This document shows, piece by piece, positions 18,508 to 29,105 of a stretch of DNA of 64,000 bases. Made by a program: the position numbers and the translations under genes. Below the pieces are notes generated by a model. The model was not told where the DNA came from and ran no database searches. It was given only the letters and a program-made list of their open reading frames with translations. Position 1 is the first letter of the stretch, and each line of letters opens with the position of its first letter. The stretch is from Polaromonas sp. P2-4 (GTDB taxonomy: Bacteria; Pseudomonadota; Gammaproteobacteria; Burkholderiales; Burkholderiaceae_C): positions 4,890,001 to 4,954,000 of the forward strand of contig CP087965.1 in the NCBI GenBank assembly GCA_024703855.1, read 5' to 3'.

Positions 18508-19491
18508 ATGGGAAACTTTCGATGCTGCAAGCACGGGTTGCTGCTGTGTGTCGGCTTGCTGCTGAATCTGCCGCTGGCGGCGCAGGAGTATCCCGGCAAG
18601 GCCGTCACCTTCACGGTGCCGTACCCGGCTGGCGGCGGCACCGACGTGGTGGCCAGGTCGTTGGCCGAGCAAATGGCCAGGCAGCTCGGTCGGCCCGTGG
18701 TGGTCGACAACAAACCCGGTGCGGGCGGCATCCTGGGCACTCATGCGGTGGTCAAAGCGGCTGCGAACGGCCACACCGTGTTGATCGGGCTGACCCAATC
18801 GGTGCTTACCAACCAGTTTCTCTATAGCAAGCTGCCCTACGACCCGCGCAAGGACCTCGCCTTTGTCTCGCAAATCGCCATCGGGCCCTTGCTGCTGCTG
18901 GTGCCAGCGAACTCACCGGTGCAAAGCCCGGGCGATCTGCGCCGGATGCTGAAGACCTCCAAAGGTGCTGCCAGCTGCGGCTCTTGGGGCGCCGGTTCTT
19001 ACCCGCATCTGGCCTGTGCCCACATGGCTTCGTCGCTCAAAACCACCATCACCCATGTCGCTTACAAGGGCGAGGCGCCCATGCTGCAAGACCTGGTCGG
19101 CGGCCAACTCACGTTTGCGCTGGGCAGCCTCACTTCGGCCAAGCCCTATATGGATGGCGGCAGGCTGCGGGCGCTGGCCGTGACCGGCGAGCAGCGCATG
19201 CCGGCGCTGGCGGGCGTGCCCACGTTTGCGGAAGGCGGAATGCCAGACCCCGAGTACCGCGTGACCGGGTGGATTGCGATGCTGGTGCCGCTGGCGACGC
19301 CGCGCCCGGTGGTGGACCGCTTGCAGCAGGCGGTGCAGCAGGCGGTCGGGTCGCCTGAACTCAAACAACGCTTCGAAGCCCTGGGCATGGTGGCGGTCGG
19401 CAATACGGCCGAGCAGTTCCGCCAGCGCTATGCCGCGGACTGGCCGGTCTGGGAACGGCTGGTCAAGGTCTCGGGCGCCAAACTTGATTGA
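18508..19491 (+). CDS. Bug/TctC-family periplasmic substrate-binding protein
   Basis: Intact, 327 residues, with a Sec signal peptide (LLLCVGLLLNLPLAAQ, cleaved about residue 26). Family motifs: YPGKAVTFTVPYPAGGGTDV at the mature N-terminus, VVVDNKPGAGG, and PYDPRKDLAFVSQIAIG. Bug proteins bind organic acids for tripartite tricarboxylate transporters or act as sensors. No TctAB membrane genes are nearby, as is usual for the many orphan Bug receptors of Burkholderiales. Its neighbours, a LysR regulator and an alkylsulfatase, suggest a ligand linked to sulfate esters; this is inference. Confidence 0.88.
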   Translation: MGNFRCCKHGLLLCVGLLLNLPLAAQEYPGKAVTFTVPYPAGGGTDVVARSLAEQMARQLGRPVVVDNKPGAGGILGTHAVVKAAANGHTVLIGLTQSVLTNQFLYSKLPYDPRKDLAFVSQIAIGPLLLLVPANSPVQSPGDLRRMLKTSKGAASCGSWGAGSYPHLACAHMASSLKTTITHVAYKGEAPMLQDLVGGQLTFALGSLTSAKPYMDGGRLRALAVTGEQRMPALAGVPTFAEGGMPDPEYRVTGWIAMLVPLATPRPVVDRLQQAVQQAVGSPELKQRFEALGMVAVGNTAEQFRQRYAADWPVWERLVKVSGAKLD

Positions 19492-19507
19492 CGATGAAAC
19501 GGACTGG

Positions 19508-21388
19508 ATGAGCATGACCACCAACAACCTTCATTCCGGCCAGACGGCCTGGCTTGGCGCCGGCAACGACGTGGACGACGCCTGGCGCGGTTTTGTGGCG
19601 ACCTGGCCGCAAGCCGAGATTCGGGGTGCCGACGGCCGCGTCGTCTGGACTATGGCGGGCTATGAATTCCTGCAGGACGAGGCGCCGGCGCCCACCGTAC
19701 ACCCCGGGCTGTGGCAGCAGGCGCGGCGCAACCTGGCGCATGGCCTATTCAAGGTCACCGAGCGCATCTACCAGGTGCGCGGCTTCGACCTCTCCAACAT
19801 GACCTTGATCGAAGGCGAGCGCGGCGTCATCGTCATCGACCCGCTGACCTGCGCCGAGACCGCGCAGGCCGCGCTGGCGCTGTACCGTCAGCAGCGCGGC
19901 GAGCGCCCGGTGACGGCCGTGATCTACAGCCACAGCCATGTGGACCATTTTGGCGGCGTGCGCGGCGTGCTTGACGAGCAGGAGGCGATCCGCCAGGGCA
20001 TTCCGGTCATCGCGCCGGCGGGCTTTCTGTGGCATGCCGTGTCGGAGAACATGATCGCGGGCAATGCCATGTCGCGGCGCTCGCAGTTCCAGTTTGGCCA
20101 CACCTTGCCGCGCGGTGTCTGCGCCCAGGTGGATTGCGGCCTTGGCAAGAACGTGCCGCACGGCACCATCACCCTGATTCCGCCGACGCGCACCATCGAA
20201 AAGAGCGCGAACGCCATGTGATCGACGGCGTGGAAATCGTCTTTGCGCTGGCGCCGGAAAGCGAGGCGCCGTCAGAGATGTTTTTCTTCTTCCCGCAGCT
20301 GCGCGCTGAACCTGGCCGAGATCGGGCAGCCCACCATGCACAACCTGTGCCCCTTGCGCGGCGCGCAGGTGCGCGATGCGCGGCTCTGGTCGCGCTACCT
20401 CGACGAGGCGCTGCACGAGTTCGCGCCGCATGCCGACGTGGTGTTTGCCCAGCACAACTGGCCCACCTGGGGATGCGAGGCCATCGCGGGCTTCATCGCC
20501 CAGCAGCGCGATCTTTACAAATACACGCACGACCAGACCGTGAGGCTTATGAACCAGGGCCGAACGGCGGTGGAGATTGCCGAGGAACTGCGCCTGCCGC
20601 CGGCGCTGGCCGATGTGACCCATGTGCAGGGTTATTACGGCAGCCTGGTGCACAACGTCAAGGCCGTGGTGCAGCACTACCTGGGCTGGTACGACGGCAA
20701 CCCGGTGCGCCTGCATGCCTTGCCGCCCGAGGAGAGCGGGCCGCGTTATGTCGACTACATGGGCGGCGCTGAAGCGCTGCTGGCGCGCGCCGCGCTTGAT
20801 TTTGAGCGGGGCGAGTACCGCTGGGTGGCCGAGGTCACCAGCCACCTGGTGTTTGCCGACCCCGGCCACCAGGCGGCGCGGGCGCTGTGCGCCAAGGCGC
20901 TGGAGCAGCTCGGCTTTGCCGCCGAGTCGGCCACCTGGCGCAATGCCTACCTGCTGGCGGCGCGCGAGCTGCGTCAGGGCGTACCGCAGTTGAAGCGCCG
21001 CGGCGTGAGTTACGACCTGCTCAAGGTGGTGCCGATGGCGATGTTTCTCGATTGCCTGGCCATCCGCCTGGTGGCGCCGCGCGCGGCGGGCCACCGCCTG
21101 CAGATTGCCTGGCACCTGCCCGACCTGGATCAGCACTGGCTGCTGAGCCTGGACAACGCGGCGCTGACCTACCGGCGCACCGATGCACGGGTGGCAGTGC
21201 AGGCCGCTATGGTCATCACCCATTCCCGGTTGGCCGAATTGCTGGGCCACGAATCGGGCATTTCCCGGGCGATTGAGCATGGCATTGAACAGGGCGAGAT
21301 CGCGGTGGAGGGCGACCTGTCGACAGTGCAATTGCTGCTGTCGATGCTGGATGAATTCGAGCCCATGTTCAATGTTGTTGAGCCCTGA
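19508..21388 (+). CDS. Alkyl/aryl-sulfatase of the SdsA/BDS1 metallo-beta-lactamase family, two frame breaks
   Basis: About 627 residues. The metallo-beta-lactamase motif is SHSHVDHFGGV, with further ligands around QHNWPTWG. The dimerisation domain includes GYYGSLVHNVKAVVQHYLGW, and an SCP2-like C-terminal domain accepts the alkyl chain. Family members cleave sulfate from primary alkyl sulfates such as SDS. Unlike SdsA1 no Sec signal peptide is evident, suggesting a cytoplasmic enzyme. Breaks: a G missing near 20206 (EKSG-ERHVID) and two bases missing in a CGCG tract near 20300 (PQLRA-LNLAEIG). It follows the TctC gene by 16 bp, so the two form an operon. Confidence 0.87.
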
Positions 21389-21462
21389 ATTGTTCTTTTG
21401 AAAGCGCTTGTGATGAAGATGATGAAGTGACGATGACGATGAGTTATCGGCTGGGCGCGGCC

Positions 21463-21927
21463 TTATCCCTGTGAGTGTCCAACGGCACTGCGCCTGTCAA
21501 TCTTGCGGCTGAGCACAATGGAGGTCTGGGTGTGGTTAACGCCATCAATCAGACCGATGCGGTCCAGCAGGGTGTTGAGCTGCTCGTGGGTCTCACAGCG
21601 CAGGAAAACCAGGTAGTCGAACTGGCCGCTGACGGCAGAAACCTCTTCAATCTCGGGCATCAGCGCCAGCTCTTTGAGGACGGCGGCCGTGGTCTTGGGC
21701 AGGATGCTCAGACTGCAGTAGGCGCGCACCGCAGTGCTGTCCAGCCTTTGTCCCAGTCGCACGCCATAACCCGCCACCACGCCGTCGCGTTCGAGTCGTG
21801 CGAGGCGCGCTACGACCGTGGTGCGCGCCAGCTTGAGCCTGCGGGCAAGGGTGGCCACCGGTTCGCGCGCATTGGCCTGCAACAAGCTCAGCAAGCGCCG
21901 GTCGATGTCGTCGAGATTGAGGTTCAT
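21463..21927 (-). CDS. Lrp/AsnC-family transcriptional regulator
   Basis: Intact, 154 residues. The helix-turn-helix is at LDDIDRRLLSLLQANAREPV and LARRLKLARTTVVARLARLE; the RAM ligand-binding domain has VSAVSGQFDYLVFLRC. It is divergent from a saccharopine-dehydrogenase-like gene across 165 bp with a perfect TGTCAAT/ATTGACA dyad. Amino acid-responsive control of that gene is the likely role. Confidence 0.88.
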   Translation of the reverse strand: MNLNLDDIDRRLLSLLQANAREPVATLARRLKLARTTVVARLARLERDGVVAGYGVRLGQRLDSTAVRAYCSLSILPKTTAAVLKELALMPEIEEVSAVSGQFDYLVFLRCETHEQLNTLLDRIGLIDGVNHTQTSIVLSRKIDRRSAVGHSQG

Positions 21928-21985
21928 ATAAATTGACGATCTTTAAAGTCATTATGACCAATATAACAATGGTTTTTGACGAATA

Positions 21986-22003
21986 TGTCAATACACATTG
22001 ACA
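21986..22003. promoter_or_regulatory. Putative Lrp-family operator
   Basis: A perfect inverted repeat, TGTCAAT-ACAC-ATTGACA, lies in the AT-rich spacer between the Lrp-type gene and the divergent dehydrogenase. A further half-site TTGAC lies about 10 bp upstream. Lrp/AsnC dimers bind such dyads, often in arrays. Function is inferred from position only. Confidence 0.45.
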
Positions 22004-22092
22004 TCAATACCTCTTACGATGGAGGCGAAGTGAAGAGCAGATGAAGCGCAGATAAACCGCATTTTGCTAATCGCAGCACGAAAGGAAATTGC

Positions 22093-23195
22093 ATGACCAC
22101 CAGCGTCAAGCCCATCACCATTCTGGGTGCCGGGCAAATTGGTTTTGCCATGGCCGTGCTGCTGCAGCAGGCCGGTGGCTACGGTATCCTTGTTGCTGAT
22201 TGCGATGCCAGCCGGCTGAAACCACTTGCCGCACTGGGTTTCGAGGTGATGGTTGTAGACGATGACGCGTCGTTGTTCAGCGCCGTGTCCGGACGCTACG
22301 CCGTGCTGAATGCGTTGCCATTTCATCGCGCCATCACCGTAGCCGGTATGTGCGTCAAAGAGCGCGTTCACTACTTTGATCTGACCGAGGATGTCAGAAG
22401 CACGCAGGCCATTCGCGCGTTGGCTGCAGGTGCTGGCAGCGTGCTGATGCCCCAGTGCGGACTGGCACCCGGCTTCATCGGCATCGTGGGCCATGATCTT
22501 GCGCGCCGGTTTGACGGCCTGCTGGACCTGCACATGCGCGTGGGCGCGCTGCCGCGCTATCCGCTCAACAGACTGCGCTACAACCTGACATGGAGCACGG
22601 AAGGGCTCATCAACGAGTACTGCAACCCGTGCGACGCCCTGGTGGACGGCGAGCCCACTCAGGTCATGGCGCTTGAGGGCTACGAAACCTTTGCCTTGGA
22701 CGGCGTGGAGTATGAAGCCTTCAATACCTCAGGGGGCTGGGAACGCTCACCGAGACACTGCGCGGAAAGGCGCGCAACGTGGACTACAAATCGGTGCGTT
22801 ACCCTGGGCACTGCGCCATTATGAAACTGCTGCTCAACGACCTGCGGCTGCGTGAGCGCAGGGATTTGCTCAAGGATATCTTCGAGACGGCAATTCCGGC
22901 GACCGAGCAGGATGTCATCGTGGTGTTTGTCACCGCTTCAGGCTACCGCAACCAACGCCTGATTCAGGACTCGTATTCGGCACGCGTGGTGGGCACCGAA
23001 GTTGACGGGCACCGCCTGAGCGCCATCCAGCTGACGACGGCCGCCGGCATCTGCACCGCACTGGACCTGGTGGCAGAGGGCGCTTTGCCGCAATCCGGCT
23101 TTATCGGGCAGGAGCAGATAGGGCTTGACCAGTTTCTGAAGAATCGGTTTGGCCAGGCCTGTGCCGAGAATTTTGCGGAGGCAAGGCATGCATGA
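22093..23195 (+). CDS. Saccharopine dehydrogenase-like NAD(P)-dependent enzyme, one frame break
   Basis: About 367 residues. The Rossmann motif ITILGAGQIGFAMAVLLQQA is at the N-terminus; APGFIGIVGHDLARRFDGLL and the later VDYKSVRYPGH match saccharopine dehydrogenase/lysine 6-dehydrogenase-type proteins. The frame breaks near 22740, where one base is lost in GGGGGC (NTSGG-LGTLTETL). With the divergent Lrp-type regulator, a role in lysine or another amino acid's breakdown is likely; the exact substrate is not set by the sequence. Confidence 0.78.
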
Positions 23196-23415
23196 ACACA
23201 CAGGCCGGTTTTTGAATTACCCTATACGCATCGATCCATTTGGGAAAATAATAGAGGCAGCAAGAGGTGTTGTATTTACCGGAACTTTCCCCTGACCTTG
23301 CAATCTATCAAGCACCCTTATGTAAGATAAAAATTCGATTCATAGCGCGGTAACCTGGAGCAATTCTTCGTCACGGGTCAGGGCTCCATCAGTTGCTGTG
23401 CGAATAGGAGGTCCT

Positions 23416-25338
23416 ATGGATGTCGTTCGTAATTTTCTGGCGCGCTATGAACAAACGCGGGAGGAAGAGCTGTCCATCGAGGAATACCTCGAAGCCTGCA
23501 AACACGATCCCCTCGTCTACGCGACCGCAGCTGAGCGAATTCTTGCCGCCGTTGGCGAGCCTGAAATGCTCGACACCCGGCATGATCAGCGCCTGTCCCG
23601 CCTGTTCGGCAATAAGGTCATCAAGATTTACCCGGCATTCCGGGACTTCTACGGCCTGGAAGATCCGATCGAGCAGGTGGTGTCTTATTTCCGCCATGCC
23701 GCGCAGGGCCTGGAGGAGAAAAAGCAGATCCTGTATTTGCTCGGGCCTGTGGGTGGCGGCAAGTCCTCGATCGCCGAACGGCTCAAACAGCTGATGGAGC
23801 AGGTGCCTTTTTATGCGCTGAAGGGCTCGCCCGTCAATGAGTCGCCGCTGAGCCTGTTTAACAATTCCGAAGACGCTCCGCTGCTCGAATCCCAGTACAA
23901 AATTGCGCCGCGCTACCTGCAGCGGGTGATGTCGCCGTGGGCAGTCAAACGTCTTGAAGAATACGGTGGCGACATCCGCCAGTTCCGCGTGGTCAAGCGT
24001 TTCCCCTCCATCCTGAAGCAATGCGCCATCGCCAAGACCGAGCCTGGCGACGAGAACAACCAGGACATTTCTTCGCTGGTGGGCAAGATTGACATCCGCA
24101 AGCTGGAAACCTACGCCCAGGACGACCCGGATGCCTACAGCTATTCCGGCGGGCTGTGCCTGGCCAACCAGGGCTTGCTCGAATTCGTCGAGATGTTCAA
24201 GGCCCCGATCAAGGTGCTGCACCCCCTGCTGACCGCAACCCAGGAAGGCAATTTCAAGGGCACGGAGGGCCTTGGCGCGATCCCGTTCGACGGTATCGTG
24301 ATGGCGCACTCGAACGAAAGTGAGTGGAAGGCTTTCAAGAACAACAGGAACAACGAGGCCCTGCTCGACCGGATCTTTATCGTCAAGGTGCCGTACTGCC
24401 TGCGTGTTTCGGAAGAGGTCAAGATCTACGAAAAGCTGATCCGCAACTCCTCGCTGCTGAACGCGATCTGCGCACCCGGCACGCTGAAGATGATGGCGCA
24501 GTTTGCCGTGCTGACGCGCCTGAAAGAGCCGGAGAACTCAAGCATGTTCAGCAAGCTGCAGGTGTATGACGGCGAGAACCTCAAAGACACCGACCCTAAA
24601 GCCAAGAGCTACCAGGAATACCGTGATTACGCGGGCGTGGACGAGGGTATGACCGGCATCTCGACGCGCTTTGCCTTCAAGATCGTGTCCAAGGTGTTCA
24701 ATTTCGACTCCACCGAAATCGCAGCCAATCCGGTGCACCTGATGTACGTGCTGGAGCAGCAGATCGAGCGCGAGCAGTTTCCGCCAGAGACCGAGCAGAA
24801 ATACCTGGCCTTCATCAAGGAAACCCTGGCGGTGCGCTATGCCGAGTTCATCGGCAAGGAAATCCAGACAGCCTACCTGGAGTCGTATTCGGAATATGGC
24901 CAGAATATTTTCGATCGCTACGTCACCTACGCCGACTTCTGGATTCAGGATCAGGAATACCGGGATACCGATACCGGTGAAATTTTCGACCGGTCTGCGC
25001 TCAATGCCGAGCTTGAGAAAATTGAAAAACCCGCGGGCATCAGCAATCCGAAAGACTTCCGCAACGAAATCGTCAACTTCGTGCTACGTGCGCAGGCCAA
25101 CAATGCGGGCAAGAACCCGACTTGGACCAGTTACGAGAAGCTGCGGACCGTGATCGAGAAGAAGATGTTCTCGAACACCGAAGACCTGCTGCCGGTGATC
25201 TCATTCAATGCCAAGGCCAGTGCGGACGAGCAGCAAAAACACGAGGACTTCGTCAACCGGATGGTCGCCAAGGGGTACACCACGCGGCAGGTTCGGTTGT
25301 TGTGTGACTGGTACCTACGGGTTCGCAAGAGCTCCTGA
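23416..25338 (+). CDS. prkA: PrkA family serine protein kinase / AAA+ protein (YeaG)
   Basis: Intact, 640 residues from the ATG at 23416, preceded by AGGAGG. The AAA+ domain has Walker A GPVGGGKSSIAERL near residue 115 and family blocks FRDFYGLEDPIEQVVSYF and GSPVNESPLSLF; the C-terminal domain is kinase-like. In enterobacteria YeaG is made under RpoS during nutrient and nitrogen stress together with YeaH and YcgB. The same order (prkA, DUF444, SpoVR) is present here. The 220-bp upstream region holds the promoter, but no -35/-10 pair stands out. Confidence 0.93.
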   Translation: MDVVRNFLARYEQTREEELSIEEYLEACKHDPLVYATAAERILAAVGEPEMLDTRHDQRLSRLFGNKVIKIYPAFRDFYGLEDPIEQVVSYFRHAAQGLEEKKQILYLLGPVGGGKSSIAERLKQLMEQVPFYALKGSPVNESPLSLFNNSEDAPLLESQYKIAPRYLQRVMSPWAVKRLEEYGGDIRQFRVVKRFPSILKQCAIAKTEPGDENNQDISSLVGKIDIRKLETYAQDDPDAYSYSGGLCLANQGLLEFVEMFKAPIKVLHPLLTATQEGNFKGTEGLGAIPFDGIVMAHSNESEWKAFKNNRNNEALLDRIFIVKVPYCLRVSEEVKIYEKLIRNSSLLNAICAPGTLKMMAQFAVLTRLKEPENSSMFSKLQVYDGENLKDTDPKAKSYQEYRDYAGVDEGMTGISTRFAFKIVSKVFNFDSTEIAANPVHLMYVLEQQIEREQFPPETEQKYLAFIKETLAVRYAEFIGKEIQTAYLESYSEYGQNIFDRYVTYADFWIQDQEYRDTDTGEIFDRSALNAELEKIEKPAGISNPKDFRNEIVNFVLRAQANNAGKNPTWTSYEKLRTVIEKKMFSNTEDLLPVISFNAKASADEQQKHEDFVNRMVAKGYTTRQVRLLCDWYLRVRKSS

Positions 25339-25392
25339 AGTCCCCGGCGTGCTACGCCGGACGCGCCATTTTGCATCAGACCGGAGACCACC

Positions 25393-26665
25393 ATGCTCCA
25401 GCAAGTCATCGATCGGCGGTTGTCGGGAAAGAACAAGTCGATTGGCAACCGCAGAACGTTTTTTGCGCCGCTTTCATGAGCAGATACGGGACGCCATTCG
25501 CCGCGCTGTGGCAGGCCGCAGCATTCACGACATCGAGCAAGGCGAGGACGTTACGCTGCCGCGGCGCGACGTGTCCGAGCCTGTGTTTGGCCACGGAACC
25601 GGCGGTACCCGCGAGACGGTCCACCCCGGTAACCGTGACTACGTGCGCGGCGATCACATCGCACGGCCGCAGGGCGGTGCTGGCGGGTCGGGCCCGGGCG
25701 ACGCCAGTCCGGACGGCACCGGCGAAGATGATTTCGTGTTCCGCATCACGCGCGAAGAGTTCATGCAGTACTTCTTTGACGATCTTGCGCTGCCTCACCT
25801 GGTGCGTACCCAGCTCTTGCCCGATGCGCCAGAATGGAAATTCCGGCGTGCCGGTTTTATTTCGGAGGGCACGCCGACCAATCTGCATGTGGTGCGTTCG
25901 CTGCGGGTTGCGCTCAGCCGGCGCATCGCCATAGGCGGTGAAACCCGGCGCCAGTTGCATGCGCTGGAAGCCCAACTGGCTGAGGCCATGCGCCAGGTGC
26001 CCGGCTTGCCTGACACAATTTCTGCGTTGAAGGTACAAATTGAACTGTTTCGCCGCCGGCTCAGGACGATTCCGTTTTTCGATCCGTTTGACCTGCGTTA
26101 CCGCAACCGGGTCAAGGTACCATTGCCCACTGCCAAGGCAGCGATGTTCTGTCTGATGGATGTATCGGGCTCAATGGACGAGGCGCGCAAGGATATTGCC
26201 AAACGGTTTTTCATCCTGCTGTACCTGTTCCTGAAGCGGCATTATGAGAGGACCGATGTCATCTTCATTCGCCACCACACCCAGGCGGCCGAAGTCTCCG
26301 AAGAAGAGTTCTTCAAGTCGACCGAGTCTGGTGGCACCGTGGTGTCCAGTGCCTTGACGCTGATGCACCAGATTATTCAGGCGCGCTACCCGTCGACCGA
26401 CTGGAACATCTATGGGGCCCAAGCTTCAGATGGTGACAACTGGCATCAGGACTCGGTCAAGTGCCGAGAACTGCTGATTGGCAAGCTGCTGCCGGCGTCG
26501 TGGTATTTTGCTTATGTGCAAGTGGGTGAAGAAAACCAGAACCTGTGGGAAGAGTACACCCAGATACTCGATACCAATGCAAACTTCGCGATGCGAAAGC
26601 TCAGCGGGCCCACAGAGATTTATCCGGTGTTCAGGGAACTGTTCAAGAAAGGCGGTAGCACATGA
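25393..26665 (+). CDS. yeaH: YeaH family protein (DUF444, VWA-like), one frame break
   Basis: About 423 residues, starting MLQQVIDRRLSGKNKSIGNR. The core has FLMDVSGSM-like CLMDVSGSMDEARKDIAKR (a von Willebrand factor A metal site) and KSTESGGTVVSSAL. The frame breaks at 25453, where an A is inserted inside a CpG (ACCGC-A-GAACG); removing it joins GNRERFLRRFHEQ. It is the middle gene of the prkA-yeaH-spoVR operon, with a 4-base overlap into spoVR. It is probably a partner or target of the PrkA kinase; the molecular role is unknown. Confidence 0.9.
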
Positions 26666-28219
26666 CGAAGACCGGGCCGCGCGCTTCAATTCGCCGGAGT
26701 TTGATCTGTCCGGCACCGGGCGCCGACGTGAGCGCTTGCCCAGTCCGTCTGACTGGTCGTTCGAGCTGATTGAGACCTACCACACTGAGATCGCGCGAAC
26801 GGCTCGTGCCTTCGGGCTGGACACTTACCCGGTACAACTCGAAGTCATCACGGCCGAACAGATGATCGATGCCTATGCGGCGGTGGGCATGCCGGTGAAC
26901 TACCGGCACTGGTCGTTCGGAAAACAGTTCATTTCGACCGAAAAAGCTACCGCCGTGGCCAGATGGGACTGGCCTACGAAATTGTGATCAATTCCGATCC
27001 CTGCATCGCCTACCTGATGGAGGAAAACACGATGCCGATGCAGGCGCTGGTGATGGCTCACGCCTGTTATGGCCACAACTCTTTCTTCAAGGGGAACTAC
27101 CTGTTCCAGATGTGGACCGATGCCACCTCGATCGTCGACTACCTGGTGTATGCGCGGAACTACATCGCCGAGTGCGAGGAGCGTCACGGTTGGGAGGCGG
27201 TCGAGCAGTTGCTGGACTCCTGCCATACGCTGATGAGCCACGGTGTGGACCGCTACCGGCGCTCGCAGAAGCGGTCGCTGGCAGAGGAGGAAGTGCGCCG
27301 CAAGGACCATGAGGCCTATCTGCAACAGCAGATTAACGATCTGTGGCGCACCGTTCCCAAGTCAGCTGACAAGCAGGTTGAAAAAGTCAAACGCCGCTTT
27401 CCGCCAGAGCCGGAGGAAAACATTCTCTATTTCATCGAGAAGAACGCGCCCCTGCTGGAGCCCTGGCAGCGCGAAGTGGTTCGCATCGTGCGCAAGATTG
27501 CCCAGTACTTTTACCCGCAGCGGCAGACCCAGATCATGAACGAAGGCTGGGCCACGTTCTGGCACTACACCCTGCTCAACGCCATGTACGACGAGGGCTT
27601 GCTGACCGATGGTTTCATGGTCGAATGCCTGCTATCCCATACCAACGTCATTTACCAACCGCCGGTCACGCACCGGGGCTACAGCGGCATCAATCCCTAT
27701 GCACTGGGCTTTGCCATGTTCAGCGACCTTAAGCGCATTTGCCAGACGCCGACGCAAGAAGACCGGCAATGGTTCCCTGACATCGCCGGCTCCGACTGGC
27801 TCGGTACGCTGGATTACGCCATGCGGAACTTCAGGGACGAAAGTTTCATCGGGCAATACCTCTCGCCTCATTTGATGCGCGAGTTCCGTCTTTTTCCGTG
27901 GTTGATGATGCCGCCGAGAAAGACCTCGAAGTAGCCGCAATCCACGACGATGCGGGCTACCGGAATGTGCGCTGAAGCGCTGTCGCGCCAGCACGACCTG
28001 AACCAGCGTGAGCCCAACATTCAGGTCTGGAATGTGGATGTACGCGGTGACCGCGCCCTGACTTTGCGCCATACACGCCACAACGATCGGCCGCTCACAG
28101 AGGAGGTTCAGGAGGTGATCAAGCATGTCGCGCGCCTGTGGGGATTTCGCGTCCTGCTTGAGAGCGTGGACAAGCACGGTAAGGTGCTGCAGCACTGGGA
28201 TACGATGCCGCACGCCTGA
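26662..28219 (+). CDS. SpoVR family protein (YcgB), four frame breaks
   Basis: About 519 residues. Family blocks: DWSFELIETYHTEIARTARA, YPVQLEVITAEQMIDAYAAV, GMPVNYRHWSFGKQF, MNEGWATFWHYTLLNAMYDE and SGINPYALGFAMF. Breaks: a base lost right after the start (about 26666), an A lost in AAAAAA near 26948 (STEK-SYRRGQM), a T lost near 27893, and a T inserted in a CpG at 27973 (CGC-T-GAAG). The start ATG overlaps the yeaH stop (ATGA), indicating translational coupling. Together with PrkA and YeaH it forms a stress-survival module; SpoVR itself affects spore cortex in Bacillus, but its role in non-sporulating bacteria is not established. Confidence 0.9.
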
Positions 28220-28321
28220 TTCCATTTCTACTTCAACACGATATGTCGTTGCCCCGCCTTGTCGTGCTACAGCACTGTCTGCGGCGGAGCGCCTAATCTC
28301 GAATTGAATTAGAAATGGAAT
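28219..28321. repeat. 103-bp element with 18-bp terminal inverted repeats
   Basis: ATTCCATTTCTACTTCAA at 28219-28236 and its near-perfect reverse complement at 28304-28321 (17 of 18 match) enclose 67 bp of noncoding DNA. It begins at the spoVR stop codon. A convergent GntR gene lies on the other side. It may be a very small MITE or a bidirectional 3' structure; the long loop argues against a simple terminator. Confidence 0.6.
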
Positions 28322-28372
28322 GAGGATTGGTGGTCGCGATGACCGGGTGGCGGCCAGGCGTCCGACAAGCTC

Positions 28373-29007
28373 CTAGGTGGCTGCTTCAAGCCCGTTTTTG
28401 AAGTGGGTCTGCATTGTCTGCATGGCGCCTGGCGCATCACGGCGTGTCAGGGCGCCCATGATGGCGCGGTGCTCGGCCAGTGATTCTTCAATGCGCCCGC
28501 TCTTGAGCAGCGAGTTGTGGCGATTGAGCTTCATCACTTTGCGCAGGTCGGCCACCATCTGGTCACGCCAGCGGTTGTTGGCAATTTCCAGCAGGCGCAT
28601 GTGAAAGGCTTCGTTGATCTCAAAAAAACGTTCCCGATTGGCGAGGGCTTTTTCCAGCTCGTTGTGCAGGCCCTGTAGTTCCTTGAGCTGGGCCTCGGTC
28701 GCTTGGCTGGCCACCACGCCGGCAGCATCGCTTTCCAGCAGGGCCAGCAGGTGGTAGACGTCGGTCAGGTCTTTTCATTGACCTCAGTGACATAGGCACC
28801 GCGCCGCACTTTCATGGTGACCAGGCCTTCAGTGGCCAACACTTTGAGGGCTTCACGCAAGGGCGTGCGGCTGATGCCGTATTCCTCGGCCAGCTTGAGC
28901 TCGTCAATCCAGCTGCCCGGCGTCAGTTCACGATTGAAAATGCGCTGGCGCAAAAGCTCGGCAACTTCTTCGTAAAGCGCTCTGGGAGTCAGGGAAACTG
29001 CGGCCAT
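28373..29007 (-). CDS. GntR-family (FCD) regulator of the methylmalonyl-CoA operon, one frame break
   Basis: About 211 residues. N-terminal winged helix: LYEEVAELLRQRIFNRELTP and LAEEYGISRTPLREALKVLA; the FCD domain contains FFEINEAFHMRLLEIANNRW and AEHRAIMGAL. The frame breaks near 28768, where one A is lost in an A-run (EVNEK-DLTDVYHLL). It is divergent from the mutase gene, with a TTTGCATCA/TGATGTAAA dyad overlapping the likely mutase promoter, so it probably represses the propionate pathway until an acyl-CoA or acid ligand is present. Confidence 0.85.
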
Positions 29008-29105
29008 GTCGGACTGGGTTTAGAAGAGGTGAAAAAGCGAAAAATGCGCTATGTCGCAGCGCTGGCTGGGCCTGCACCGATAGCGCATCTTACTTCAAAC
29101 TGAAT

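Noticed and set aside
19745..21331. 528-codon open frame antisense to the alkylsulfatase gene
   Set aside because: The plus strand carries the complete metallo-beta-lactamase protein; the antisense frame is a by-product of third-position GC.
23196..23415. Sigma-54 promoter upstream of prkA
   Set aside because: No convincing TGGCAC-N5-TTGCA match is found in the 220-bp spacer.
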